Origin: Pelobates cultripes
Taxonomy: Eukaryota > Chordata > Amphibia > Anura > Pelobatidae
Length of the DNA: 64,000 nt
Assembly (NCBI GenBank): GCA_933207985.1
Contig: OW240918.1
Span: 116,888,497 to 116,952,496 of the forward strand
Reading direction: 5' to 3'
Made by a program: the position numbers and the translations under genes. The notes below the pieces were generated by a model. It was not told where the DNA came from. It did not search any database and worked only from the letters and a program-made list of their open reading frames with translations. Below, in pieces: positions 51,290 through 63,279 of this stretch (its first letter is position 1; the number at the start of each line of letters is the position of its first letter).

Positions 51290-52990
51290 TTAATGGATAG
51301 GAGGCATTTCTGACTATCATTTCCCAATACACCAATCTCCTCCAGAACCAGATCTATGTGTGGATTATCACAGCCAACCAAGGGAAACAGAGTATGATCG
51401 GACACGAAGGAGCAGAAATCACTTGAAAAATAACATTCTCTTTATGTAGAGCTCCTATGGACAGGGTAAAAGAACATATTTCACGAGTGATAATAAGTTT
51501 GTTGAGAGGTCTACCATCTATGGTCTTAATGACCAAAGGTGTGGACTTCTCCTTAAGAGGTATCTGGTGTAGAGAAACAAAATCATCATACATTAAATTC
51601 TCTGCAGTGCCAGAATCTACAAAAGCAATACAGGATATTTCAAGTGGTGGTAACTGAAAGGAGTAATCTGCTGTGAGGCATACCAGGGGACATTTTCACA
51701 ACACCTGAGGCTGTTCCCATGACTGTTCTTAGTTTTCTGGATGGACTGGGTAAGCTCTACATAGGTGTCTCTTTTTTCTGTAATAAAGACCGAAGCCCTC
51801 ATTTCTCCTATGTTGCTTTTCAGCCTCTGATCACTTTGTTACTCCTGGTTGCATGGGTTCAGGTTCCGTTAAAACTGCAGGAGTGAGAGCAGTAAAACAA
51901 AGAACCTGAGGAACAGAAGAATGCTTGGATCTATTACGAGTCTTCTCTCTTTTCCTGAGCCTGTTATCAATGTGCATCATGCATGCTAGATAGTCCTCCA
52001 ACCTGTCCAGTAGGTCGCTAGCTGCAGTCTCATCTAAGAGAGTTTTAGACAGGCCCTCAGAAAAACTTGGCTGCATGGGAATGCAACTGCATTAATCCAC
52101 TACAGAATAACTGCCTTGTTTAATACACATCAATGCTTTAGCAGCATTTTTCTCTCTACTGAAAGGATCAAATATTCTCCTGAATTTCGTAATAAATTCT
52201 GTGTCATCGTAAGCTACGGAACTTCTACTCTTCCATAAAGGATTAGTCCAAGCAAGAATCTTCCTGTCAGTTGGTTCCTTGTCTGTCTTATCTTTGCTAT
52301 ATCAGTAGAAAAAGATCAGATGCTTTAAAGTGGTACTCTGTTTGAATGAAGTCAATCTCCCCCAAATTGAGAAGGATGACCAGTTGATAGAGGGTCTATT
52401 ATGAGAGGAGGACTCGGCAAAAACAGCCTGCTGGTGTTAGAAGCCAGATTAGTCTCAGGTTGAAGATAGGCAGTATGGTTTAATAACATCTAAAGGACTT
52501 GGGCGAACTGATCCATGTGATTATCAAGTTCCTTAAAGGACCACTATAGGCACCCAGACCACTTCAGCTTAATGAAGTGGTCTGGGTGCCAGGTTCAGCT
52601 AGGTTTAACCCTTTTTGCTGTCTCAATGGACTGACTGCGCGCACGGCTCTTGCCACGCATGCGAATTCAGACGATGACATCAGAAGAGGAAGGAGAGTCC
52701 CAGCGCTGGAAAAAAGGTAAGGGATTAACCCCTTCCTCCCCCTTCAGCGCCATGGGAGTGGGACCCTGAGGGTGGGTAAACAAGTTTTTTTTTTTTCCTG
52801 GCACTAGAGTGGTCCTGTAACTGTAGTCTCAAATGTTGAAATGTTTTTTGTTTTTTTTTGTTTGTTTGTTTTTTACTTAAGTCTGCAGGGTCCATGGCCC
52901 CTTTGTAGTGTCAGGATGAACCCAGCACCCAAGTTAACTCTCTATAAGGAGAGGAGACTAATGCTTATTATTGGGCCTTATGGTGACCGG
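51290..52990 (-). mobile_element. Ty3/gypsy (sushi-like) gag-protease remnant
   Basis: On the minus strand a likely gag start ATG at 52895 opens MDPADLSK. Fragments in order are HMDQFAQVLQML-like and HPSQFGGD, then EFITKFRRIFDPFSREKNAA and KQGSYSVVD, then LDRLEDYLACMMHIDNRLRK and EPEPMQPGVTK, a degenerate zinc-knuckle zone (about 51800-51660), and the retroviral-type aspartic protease AFVDSGTAENLMYDDFVSLH with the catalytic DSG at 51617-51609, running to PIILCFPWLAV. The order matches sushi-type chromoviruses. Stops and frameshifts are present, reverse transcriptase is absent, and no LTR could be delimited. Confidence 0.75.
52533..52820. mobile_element. T2/Kolobok-type MITE inside the gypsy fragment
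   Basis: TTAAAGGACCACTATAGGCA at the left, CACTAGAGTGGTCCTGTAA at the right (the final TTAA mutated to GTAA). It shares the CACCCAGACCACTTCAGC arm with 29553 and 40667 and splits the N-terminal gag region. Confidence 0.75.
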
Positions 52991-53441
52991 ACTTAATAGG
53001 GACCTGTCAGGCCCCAAACAACTTAGGCTCATTAGAGTGAATTTCTAATTCTATCTATACATTGTGCTAGCAGTTTTGCTAGTAAATGTATAGATTAGGA
53101 GAAAAACCTACTTAAAATAGTTCTTTCTCCCAGCTGTCATGCCACCCATAGTGCAAACTTCTAGGGAGACATGACACTACTATGTTCCAATGCCAGCACA
53201 CTGGCAACAATGCCAGTGTGCAGATGTCACTTATATGTGCACTGCTTGATGATGCATCCCGAGTAGAGCATATCAAAGGAGAAGGCGGAGCGGAGGATGG
53301 CCCAGAGGTGGGTGTTGCACAAAGAGTAACACCCACGAAGCGGTGCTGGAATAGGAGGAAAAGTGAGCAAATCTCTATATTTTAAATTGAATACACCTTG
53401 TATCTTTGTGATATAGGGTGTATTTAATATATGAGAGTGAT

Positions 53442-53936
53442 TTAAAGGGACACTACAGTCACCAGAACCACTACAGCTTAATGTAGTGGTTCAGGTGTCT
53501 ATAGCCTGTCCCTGCAGGCTGTGCCCTGTAAATGCTATTTCAACATTGCTGCCTAGGAATACCTCTAGTGACAGTCACTCAGACAGCCACTAGAGGCGCT
53601 TCCTAGTCCATTGCTGCACAGTGTGCAGCACTGGCGTTCATTGACACCATGTTCCTCATGGAGGCACTAAACGTTCCTCATAGAGATGCATTGATTTAAT
53701 GCATCTATATGATGAGATGCTAAATGGCTCTGCGCAGTGCAGCTATTTGCAGCACACATGCAATAACCTTCGATTGGTTGAGATTATCATGTTTGAAGAT
53801 CATCTCAGCCATGGAGACTGGGTCAGGCAGGGCCAGAAAAGTTGAGTAAAATTACCTTTTTACTGTGATCTAAGGATGGTTGAGTACCTAAACGGATAGT
53901 TTACATGATAGTGTCAGGAATACAGTGTTCCTCTAA
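53442..53936. mobile_element. T2/Kolobok-type MITE
   Basis: Left TTTAAAGGGACACTACAGTC with the ACCACTACAGCTTAATGTAG hairpin; right GTGTCAGGAATACAGTGTTC ending CTCTAA (mutated TTAA). The interior GCCACTAGAGGCGCTTCC is shared with the copy at 61710. The flank 53937-54465 holds no recognised feature. Confidence 0.65.
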
Positions 53937-54473
53937 GGTAAGTAATTTTTTTTCATTACAGGTACACTTTAACACAAAATAGAGTAGTGCAAGACAAGCC
54001 AAGGTCAGGGAGACAGAAAGTAAATTACACGACAGAACAAGCCAAAGGTCATGGTCAATAGGAGACTGGTCAAAAAAACAAGCAAAGGTTAGAAAGCCAA
54101 AGTTACAAGATAAACATGCTCTTGGATAACCACCACTAGTTGAAAACTACGACATGGCACAGCACAATAGCTAAAAAGGTCTTACCTGATCTATTACCTT
54201 GATCATTGCATGACTTATAATTTTCTCAGATAATGTTCTGTTGTCTTTCAAAGGATAGTGTGCAGTTGGGACTTAACAGTGGTTATTTGTTCCCTAAGAT
54301 GTTTTGGCTTCTAACGTTTGTAGTAATTGAGGTAAATGCTTGTGATTGGTGGCAAAGCTCTTCTTATAATTAGCTCCTTGTTGAATTATAGCTCTCCACA
54401 TTACTGCTTTGTGTGTAGCCCAACAATGTAGTATCAGAAGATATATTTTCAAACTTTGGAGAGAGATTGAATT

Positions 54474-54978
54474 CAGGGCCGGATTAACACAGGGATTAAT
54501 GGAGCTGAAGCTCCTGGCCCATGCCGATGGAAAAGGAGAGGCGCGTTTGCATCAAGCTCAGGGTACTGAAACAGCAATGTCTATCTGGTCTGCCTATAGT
54601 TGGCTGGTCTGTGTGATTAGCACGCCTAGCTGACCTTACAATTCTTAAGGCAGACGTGCTCCCTTTTTCTGGACGGGTCCCCCTGTTGGGCAGTGCCACT
54701 GATGTGATTTGCATTACTGGCACACCTCTTTTTACCTTGCCCACTGATATCCCACTTCACAGGAAGCTGATGCTGGGGGACAGAGATTTGGTTAAGAGAT
54801 GAAAGTGATAGATTAGCATAGGTTATGTGTATTCTTCTAAATGTAACTTGTGAGTTTCCCTCTGGCACCACCTGCACTAGATACAGGACACTTGGGAGGG
54901 ATTACTGATTTAAGTTTCTGTAATTAGGCCTATGATAATTGTTAGGATTAGGCCCAATAGGTTTTTAATCCGGCCCTG
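54474..54978. mobile_element. Non-autonomous hAT element (CAGGGCCGGATTAA ends)
   Basis: Inverted ends CAGGGCCGGATTAA and TTAATCCGGCCCTG; 8-bp flanks ATTGAATT and AGTGCATT agree at 6 of 8 positions. A diverged copy in the other orientation is at 8683-9131. The flank 54987-55445 shows no feature I can name. Confidence 0.8.
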
Positions 54979-55450
54979 AGTGCATTCACTATAGAGGGAA
55001 CATCCAGTAAATGCTCATGGAGCCGCCAAAGTCCTTGATTGGGATACATGAGCATTTCCTGGAGTTTCCCTCTATAGTATATAGCATAGGGTAATGGGAA
55101 TGGAAACCAGTGAGTATGTGTACACGGTATGACCATGATATCCAACCAATGGTTGCAGTTGTGACAGACTGGAGAGGAGCCAAACAGAAGGGCAGAACTC
55201 ACATTTTGAGTAGGTAGTTTACTGGGCAGTTGAATACAATGTATATTCGTTTTTCGTGGAGTGCATGTATATGTTGGAGCTCAGCCAGCTGGCGGCCAAG
55301 TTGAAGAGAGGTTTTATTAGGTGGTCGCAAGGACTCCCTTTGGGAAACAACCTATTGTTGCTCCTGATTTTTTTTCTAGCCTTCTGTAGTGCCAAATGTC
55401 ATTTGGGTGTGCTTAGGCCTTTTATGTTTTGGGAGAACACTATGAAAGTA

Positions 55451-55970
55451 CAGGGTGGGCCAAAATGCAGTGTAGTATTTGACAGATAAATAACTTATTT
55501 GTTCCATTTTTTTTGTTGTTGCAGGTACATATTATAACTGGTCTTGAGAGACTCATCATGGGTAATTTCACAAAGGAACAAGTAAAAAAAATAGTGGAAT
55601 TTTAATGTCAAAATCACAGGCCCATTATTTTGACACAAACAGATTGCAAGAAATAACCAGATTAATTGGCCGCCACGTTCGCCCAACCTTTCAGCTCCTA
55701 ATTACTTTTCTGAGAGAATATCTGAAGCGGGTGTAAAAGCAGCTCTAGGAGACTATCCGTGCAGAAATTCAAACGCTAGAGCCTCAAAGATTAACCAATG
55801 GTATGGACAATGCAATCGAAAGAGCCCAACTTTGCAAAGTCGCAAATCTCATTTAAAGTTGTCATCCGACCTAGTCAAACAAATCTCCATATATTAAGCA
55901 TTTATTGTAAGTAACATCATAACAAAGTTATTGACTCCTCCAACCCTACTCTGAATTTTGGCCCACTCTG
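55451..55970 (+). mobile_element. Mariner-like element with transposase remnant
   Basis: Ends ACAGGGTGGGCCAAAATG and ATTTTGGCCCACTCTGT form an imperfect inverted repeat of the mariner type; a TA precedes the left end. Within about 55650-55890 a broken frame gives WPPRSPNLSAPNYF, the conserved catalytic-end block of mariner-type DDE/D transposases (normally WPPxSPDLxPxDFFLW), followed by TIRAEIQTLEP and AQLCKV. The upstream catalytic Asp region is missing. Confidence 0.6.
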
Positions 55971-55974
55971 TTTT

Positions 55975-58565
55975 AGCAATTTGGATAATATATGTAGATT
56001 GCTGTATGTGTCTGGTAGTCTTGATGTAACATCTGGGTTGACCTTCTTGGAAAAGCATTGACAGGAGAGTGCCACCCGTGGTTGGTTGGGGTAGGATAGA
56101 GAAAGGGTTGTGCAAAAATAAAAAGTGTAAACATACTTAACAGTCCAATAAGTCACAAACAACTGTTGCCTCTGGTAGGAAGTGCATGCAAAAGCCCCTA
56201 ATATAATATTGTAATAACAAGAGCATTGTAACATTTGCTACCTATGTTAGTAACTATATAGGAGTATTTGTTCTGACTGGGGACAGGCCAGTGACTTATG
56301 CCCTTTACTTGTCTGATACAAGGACTTGCTTCTCTTGACTTAATCATAAGTGTGACTGAGCTCCCATGCTCCAACTGAGTACCTCCACCAAGACAGCTTC
56401 TAGCTGCCTACCAGGGACCCTGGAACCCTTCAGCCCCAGCTGCTGAAGCATGACTGGGGTTGCTAAGGACTTCTTTCACCATTGACCAATTTGCTGTGCT
56501 CTCCTTCCAGGCAGGTATCATCCCCTCTCTTTAGTTACTGCCTTTACAAAGGCACTTGTGGTTCTCAGGCCTAGCTCTTTTTAACTTGTCTCAGAAATCA
56601 TGGAACCAATGCAGCCAGCCAACAGTTCCTTAGGCTCTGTTATCCATGAATAAACCAACTGGACATGGTTTCCAATGCAAAAAACACACAATGCTTTATT
56701 TTCACTCGGGTCTAGCCCCTATCTGCATTACATTTAACTTATGGTGACACATTTAATCTAAAGATAATACCAAATGAGGAGCACAACCATAGAGATAAAA
56801 AAATACTTTATTAGTTGGGTCCAGTACACTAGGTATCCCAAGTGTATACCAAACAACATTAGCAATAATGTCAAAACAATGCTCAATACAAAAATTATAC
56901 AAGGGGGCTTACTAACAGCTGACCAGGACAGTCGCATGATACTGGAGCTCCTTTAGGGAAATCTACTGCTATTGCCTAAAATTGAACTTTATTGATCTTT
57001 TTCGGGCTAAATCTTGCTCCTACTCTTGGGGAACAACCTACAGATCATTTGGCACCCTTAAGCCTGTAGCCGGTGGATGCAGCACATGTTAGACGTTCCT
57101 GTGGCCTGTTGCTTCAGTTGAGGACTGGCAGGCGGCTGATCCACAGCCTTGATGTGAGGCCTGGTACTTCTGAGCCCTGCTCCTCCACCTCTAGGGGGTA
57201 ACCGGTGTAATGGCACCCCCAGGCATAAAAAGGGGTTAAAAACCATTTAGTAGACCTTCCCTTCCAGAGACACAGGCACAGCTACTGTAGACACCAATCC
57301 ACCGAACCGGAGAAGCATATGAATGCTCTCCAGCATATGAATGCTGTAAACAGCTGAATAGGAAAAAACATACAAATAGGTTTACACTCCTAGCAGTCAA
57401 ACTGAAACAGCATAAATCCCCCAAAGAACGAGACAAGGCTCTGTTTTGAAGGTCAAGCAGGAACAGACAGAGCTGTGGGTTTATTATTCTTATGTACACA
57501 TTCTTACACAGTACCACCCACAGGGTTTTGGAAAACAACCAATAAACACGTACAATAAACTCAGACACTCCCACACAAAATTCTCCCCTCTGCCTGTGAT
57601 ACAATTACCTTACACAATGGGTAATGTAATTATCACAGCCAGAGAAATACAGTTTTTCCACATTATTCATAACTTTAAAATTATGCATCACATTCACATA
57701 AAACTTTCAGAATCAGCATACTCCAAATACAAACATATGTCAAAATCATCCAAATTGGTCCATTGGTTCAAAAGATAGATCGAAGTCCTTTGTGACCAAA
57801 TGAAGCATGGCTTTTCTGCCCAAAACCAGTTCCACAGAGTCTTCTATCCTGGAGATAATTGGGAAGTAATCCAATTATCTCCAAGGATAGAGGAAAAACT
57901 CCATAAAGCACATGGCAGTAAAAAGACAGTAAAATACAATAAAATACACAAGGTTACATTTATGACATAAAATACAGACATGCAACATATGCCCAGATAG
58001 CTTAGGTCTGAGCGCACATTAATACTGAATGGCGCTCAGACCACACACACATACAGTTCAATTGCCATGGAGCCAAAGTCTTTTATTACACGAATAGGCT
58101 CCAGGGCATAGCTATCTGGGTTATTTGAGTTCATTCAGTAAATCCGAGAATCTACCGAACGCCAGGGCAGGAAACATGAATAGACCTTTCTGCATAGGAA
58201 AATAAAGTATTTAAATGCCGGTCTATAGTCAAAAGGCAGCAGGCAGGCAACCAGACTCCTCCAATGCACAGTGGTGAGATTGGTCTCGTCACAACCGGGC
58301 TGTCAAAAACTGTTGTGAGGAGCTGTCCCTCGGCCAGGAGATCGGCCTCTTCTCTCAGCCATCGGGCCTACTTCCGCAGTAGTCTGCTAGGCCGGAAGTG
58401 ATAAGTACGTAGAAGATAGTTGGGATCGGTTAGATAGTAACGTAACTTGCTGAGATGTTGATCTGTCGATTTGCCAGTTCTGAGTCCTGGTTAGCAAGAT
58501 TTTGGGCTCTGTAAGCAGGAGCTAGCACGAGGCATGTCCAGGGCTCTTAGGCCCCACACCTTTTT
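55975..58565. other. Unassigned 2.6-kb interval
   Basis: No exon or known transposon domain was found. Two local hairpins are visible: CTATCCTGGAGATAATTGG with its mirror near 57845-57890, and GGTCTGAGCGC/GCGCTCAGACC at 58005-58042. A minus-strand frame of 122 codons (57604-57236) lacks motifs. The stretch may be an LTR retrotransposon remnant. Confidence 0.3.
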
Positions 58566-59352
58566 TTTTTAAAAACATAGAATGTGACGGTAGATAAGAG
58601 CCATTCGACCCATCTAATCTGCCCAATTTTCTTAATACTCTTATATCTAGGACAGCCTTATGCCTATCCTACACATGCTTAAACTCTGTGACTGTGTTAA
58701 CCTCTACCACTTCAGCTGGAAGGCTATTCCATGCATCCACTACCCTCTCAGTAAAGTAATACTTCCTGAAATTATTTTTAAATCTCTGCCCCTCTAATGT
58801 AAGACAATGTCATCTGTTGTGGTAGTTTTCCTACTTGTACCCTCCTTTACTGTGTTGATTCCCTTTATATGTTTAAATGTTTCTATCCTATCACCCTCTG
58901 CCTTGTCTTTCCTCCAAGCTATACATGTTAAGATCTTTAACCTTTCCTGCAAACCATGAATCAGTTTTGAAGCCTGTCTCTGAACTCTCTCCGTAGTATT
59001 AACATCCTTTTTGAAATACGGTCTCCAGGAATGCGTACAATACTCCAAGTGAGGTTTCACCAGAGTTCTGTACAATGGCATGAGCACTTCCCTCTCTCTA
59101 CTGCTAATACCTCTGCCTATACAACCAAGCATTCTGATAGCATTTCCTGCTGCTCTATTACAGTATCTGCCTACCTTTAAGTCATCAGAAATAATTACTC
59201 CTAAATCCCTGTCCTCAGATGTTGAGATTAGTAGTGTTTCAAATATTCTATACTCTGCCCTGGGTTTTTACGTCCAAGATGCATTATCTTGCACTTATCC
59301 ACATTAAATGTCAGCTGCCACAACTCTGACCATTTTTCTAGTTTGCCTAAAT

Positions 59353-60580
59353 CAGTGGTAGTCAACCTTTTTCTGCATACCGCCCACTAATGCATCTTTC
59401 TTGATGGAAAAATTTCCTTACTGCTCACCAGTTTTCACGCAAGTGCAGAATATTTTTTAGAAAGGAGGGTGTTTTAAAAAAATTAAATGTACGTACATTT
59501 ATCTTTTTATTTCTACTTTATGCATGTTTATAATGTTTTTAACTTTATGAAGTTTAATGAGAAAACAATAAAGTAAATTGAAATCACCTTTACTAGTGAT
59601 TGAGATCCTTGAGGTTGATGCTGCAAGACTAAATATTTGATATCTGGTTCAATTTTCGTAAGGAACAAACGAAGGTCTCCTCTTTGGTGATATTCAGACA
59701 ATTTCTCTGTTTGCACATATGATTTCTCATCTGTGCGTCAGCTCCCCTACTCTACCTCCTCAATTCCCCTTCCCACCTCTTTTTCCCCCTTTTTTCTATT
59801 TTTTAACCTTCCTTATAGCAATGCCCAGTAGGAAGGCTGAGCTAGGTAGCCCACTTACTATTATTAGCCAACAACAATTCTCTCCTTTTCCTTCTTTCTC
59901 CTTTTTACAAGTACTCTGCTCTTTCTTTCTCCTATTCTACAAATACTCTGCTCCTTCTTTCTTCTATTCTACAAGTACTCTGCTGAAAGACAAACACATA
60001 CACATACTCACAGACAAACACGCACACATACACTTACAGACACACACTCACAGACAAACATACACACACACATACACACAAATTATTTATATTAAATGTC
60101 CACCCAGCCTCCCTACCTGGAGAGCTGGTGTGGATCTGTCCCTGGGGTCCAGTGGGGCTTCACTTCGGCGGGCGGCAGAGTTCTAATCCGAGGCGGCGAG
60201 GGAGCTCTAACTTCTCTGCTCTGCTCCCTCGCGTGCTGTCTACTGATGCCAGGAGCCGGAATATGACGTCATATTCCGGCTCCCGCGGCATCAGCAGACA
60301 TCGCGCGAGGGAGCACAGCAAAGAGGTTAGAGCTCCCTCGCCGCCTCAGATTAGAACTCTGCCGCGCCAGAGGGTCCACAAGGTGGCCTGACAGGAGGGA
60401 ACGCTTCCCTCCTGCCGGACACTGAAATCTTGCGCCGCCAATGGCGTTCACGCCCACCCGCCCACTCTAAAAAGGAGAAATCCTCTTAAAAAGAGGATTT
60501 AGCTGCCGAAATACCTACCGCCCACCTGGAATCCTGAAATGCCCACTAGTGGGTGGTAGGGACCAGGTTGATGACCCATG
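59353..60580. mobile_element. Non-autonomous hAT element (CAGTGGTAGTCAACC ends) inside the LINE
   Basis: Ends CAGTGGTAGTCAACC and GGTTGATGACCCATG, exact 8-bp duplication GCCTAAAT (59345-59352 and 60581-60588). Beside the ends are CCGCCCACTAATGC and GCCCACTAGTGGGTGG. The interior has a CACACA-rich tract (59990-60085) and a 192-bp GC-rich hairpin (60173-60364). No transposase. Confidence 0.88.
60173..60364. repeat. 192-bp near-perfect GC-rich hairpin
   Basis: The arms run from CGGCAGAGTTCTAATC to GATTAGAACTCTGCCG and meet at GCCGGAATATGACGTCATAT, centred near 60268. GGCGGCGAGGGAGCTCTAAC in one arm pairs with GTTAGAGCTCCCTCGCCGCC in the other. Strong cruciform potential. Confidence 0.85.
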
Positions 60581-60603
60581 GCCTAAATCAACCCTGTTTT
60601 GTT

Positions 60604-61709
60604 CTTTTTTTTTAATGGAGTTTAATTATCTATATAATGCATTAACAAATGCTGCGGAGGAGGAAATATACCTTTCCCTGTGCTAGATGTTTACACTATA
60701 AAAGCAATGTAAAAACATAAAACATGCAAATATTCCCTTCTGATGATATAGGGGGCTACAAGACAAGAAGTAAAAAGAAATGCACAGTATATTTGTATAG
60801 TTTGTTTAATGTAAACCTATATCACACATGTGTGTGCACTCACATTTTCTTGAGCCCCTATATCACAAATGTGTGTGCACTCACATTTTCTTGAGCCTTG
60901 ACATTTACACTGCCTTTGGAGATGCTAAATTATACAAACATTTTGGAAATAAATCTAAACATTCACTATTTCAAATGCCATGATCTTTTCTCAACACAAA
61001 ATAACCATTTTTCCTTTACTGTGTGTCTTACATATATACCATTGATGCTTCCCTTTCACATAAAATTAACTGACATTGATTTGAGGTCACTAGTACCCAT
61101 TTCAAGTTCTTTTGTAAATCTACTATACAACAATTGAATGCACAATTTAAAACAAGAATACTTTTCTATAACAATTTATTATTATAGTCATTTTATTTAT
61201 GGAAGACATACAACGGTTTCCTATTTACCATTTTTAGTCCTTTTTAAATTTCTACATCACGTTCACATTGAAATGGCAAATTACATAATTACAGTGTCAA
61301 TAGAATCTGTAAATTACATTTTAATAAAAAAATTTAACAAAAAAAACAATTTATAAACGGAAAAGAACACAGAAAAGTTCACTGCACTATAGTGAAAGAG
61401 AGGAGCACCTCCTAGAACAGATAAGACTTTTATATTATTCTTTAGTACAGTACACTAAAAGGTGCCAAAGGGAAACCAAATTTAGCAGTCATGGCTTTAA
61501 GTTTTGCCATTCCTTGCTCTAGAGGTGATAAGCGCTTATGTCAGGAGTGTCAAACTGTCTTTGTAGAAAAATCCCTATCATCCTATAGAAGCCATAACCT
61601 GAAAGAGAATTGTGGAATTGTCGTCCAGTATGATCTGTAGCACCACTGTTCAACAACCAGGGATTGCTGGCATAATAGTTTGCAATAATGTAAAATCCGG
61701 ATCTTCAAG
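60604..61709. other. AT-rich interval with a 41-bp tandem duplication
   Basis: Two adjacent 41-bp units at 60816-60856 and 60857-60897, starting CCTATATCACACATGTGTGT and CCTATATCACAAATGTGTGT, differ at one base. The rest (60900-61709) is AT-rich; its open frames (79 and 72 codons) are low-complexity and not convincing genes. Confidence 0.6.
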
Positions 61710-62216
61710 TTAAAGGGACACTGTAGTCACCAGAACAACTACAGCTTAATGTAGTTGTTCTGGTGTCGAAAGCCTGCCCCGCCCCCTACAGGCATTTTTT
61801 TGTAAACACTGCCTTTTCAGATAAAAGGCAGTATCTACATTGCTGCCTAGGGACACCTCTAGTGGCAATCACTCAGATGGCCACTAGAGGTGCTTCTTGG
61901 GAGGTTCAGTGTCTCCACGCCCTGCATGGAGGCACTAAATGTTCCTCAGATAGATGCCTTGATTCAATGCATCTCTATGAGGAGGTGCTGATTGACGCAT
62001 TGCAACGTTTTGCCGTGTGCGCATTAACCTACAAATGCTTTTTTATGTGAAAGAATTGGATTGGCTGAGATCATCAGAACTGATAATCTCAGCCAAGTAG
62101 GTGGAGTGGGGGCGGGTGTTCTACATCTATAGTGAAAGGAATACACCAGAGGACTGCAGGCACTTTAACCAATTCAAGGAGATTAAATGGGTATAATGCC
62201 CACGGTGTGCCTTTAA
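61710..62216. mobile_element. T2/Kolobok-type MITE
   Basis: TTAAAGGGACACTGTAGTCA at the left with the AACAACTACAGCTTAATGTA hairpin; right end GGTGTGCCTTTAA at 62204-62216. An internal TTAA at 62165-62168 could be an alternative end, so the right part may be a second element. From 62217 to 62514 nothing is recognised. Confidence 0.6.
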
Positions 62217-62522
62217 TATGTAGGTGCAATTACTAGCAGGTCTAAGAGAAATGGTGTTATGAATTGTCCATGGAAAACTGTGCTTACGCAAGAAATCGTG
62301 ACTCCTGGGTCTCTCCTCACTAGGATTACATCAACATATCCAATAAACATTTCTAGCTGTTATAAAAACAGTCCAGAGCAGATATAACATAGGAATATTA
62401 AATCCATACTAAATGTGGAAACACTTAGTCATCCAGCCACACTGTACAATATACTTTGTACATCAACAGTACCCTGAAACCCTGCATTATACTGATGTCT
62501 GGTGTTACCCAACTATGTATAC

Positions 62523-63212
62523 CAGGAAATGCCCGGTGGGCTGCGATAGCCATGGGCCGAGGCTGGCAGGGGAGGTCACAGGACCTTCCCATACGGTCTA
62601 TGCAGGGCCCACGCTATCCGAGCACTGGCCCTGCAGTATTCCATGATGGGCCAGTGGGGAGATCAAAGATTTTTCTCACCGGCCCACTTGCACAGACATG
62701 CGGCTGGGGAGGGAGAGGACCCGGCGGAGCTCTATCTTGCAGCTCCGATGGATTCCTCTCGCAAGATCTGCAGTGTTGCCAACGCCCCTGATCTCGTGAG
62801 AGTGAACTCTAGCCCCACAGACTAGAGTTCACTCACCACTAGGGATGACAGCACGGTCTCCCCCTTCCAGGCTAAAGGTAAGAAGGGAGGGGAGATATAA
62901 CACCTCCCACACATCACTCTCACACACATCACCTCACACACATCACTCATCAACCCTCACTCACACACACACTTTACCCCTCACACTCACAGCACCCTCA
63001 CACACACACACAGCACCCTCGCAGCATCCATCACACACTGCACCCCTCACACACACACACACACACACACTGCACCCCTCACACACACACACACAGAACC
63101 CCTCACATACACACCCACTGTACCCTTCACTCACACACACAGAACCCACACACTGCACCACTCACACACACAATACTTCCTATCCTTTGTTTATATATAT
63201 ATATGGAAGTAT

Positions 63213-63279
<67 letters not shown>

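Larger units (their letters stand above)
58570..60603 (-). mobile_element. CR1/Rex-like LINE 3' part, split by a hAT element
   Basis: Same family as 1533-2622: minus-strand 59132-58794 encodes MLGCIGRGISSREREVLMPL, YRTLVKPHLEYCTHSWRPYF and TTERVQRQASKLIHGLQERL, then a shortened DRIETFKHIKGIN. The 3' tail contains TCTACCGTCACATTCTATG. The LINE breaks at 59352 and resumes for a few bases at 60581 (GCCTAAATCAACCCTG). Confidence 0.8.

Noticed and set aside
50963..51313. 116-codon plus-strand frame as a gene
   Set aside because: No motif, and it overlaps the antisense gypsy remnant.
56774..57604. Possible second host gene downstream of TMC5
   Set aside because: Short frames without splice-site logic, motifs or composition of coding exons.
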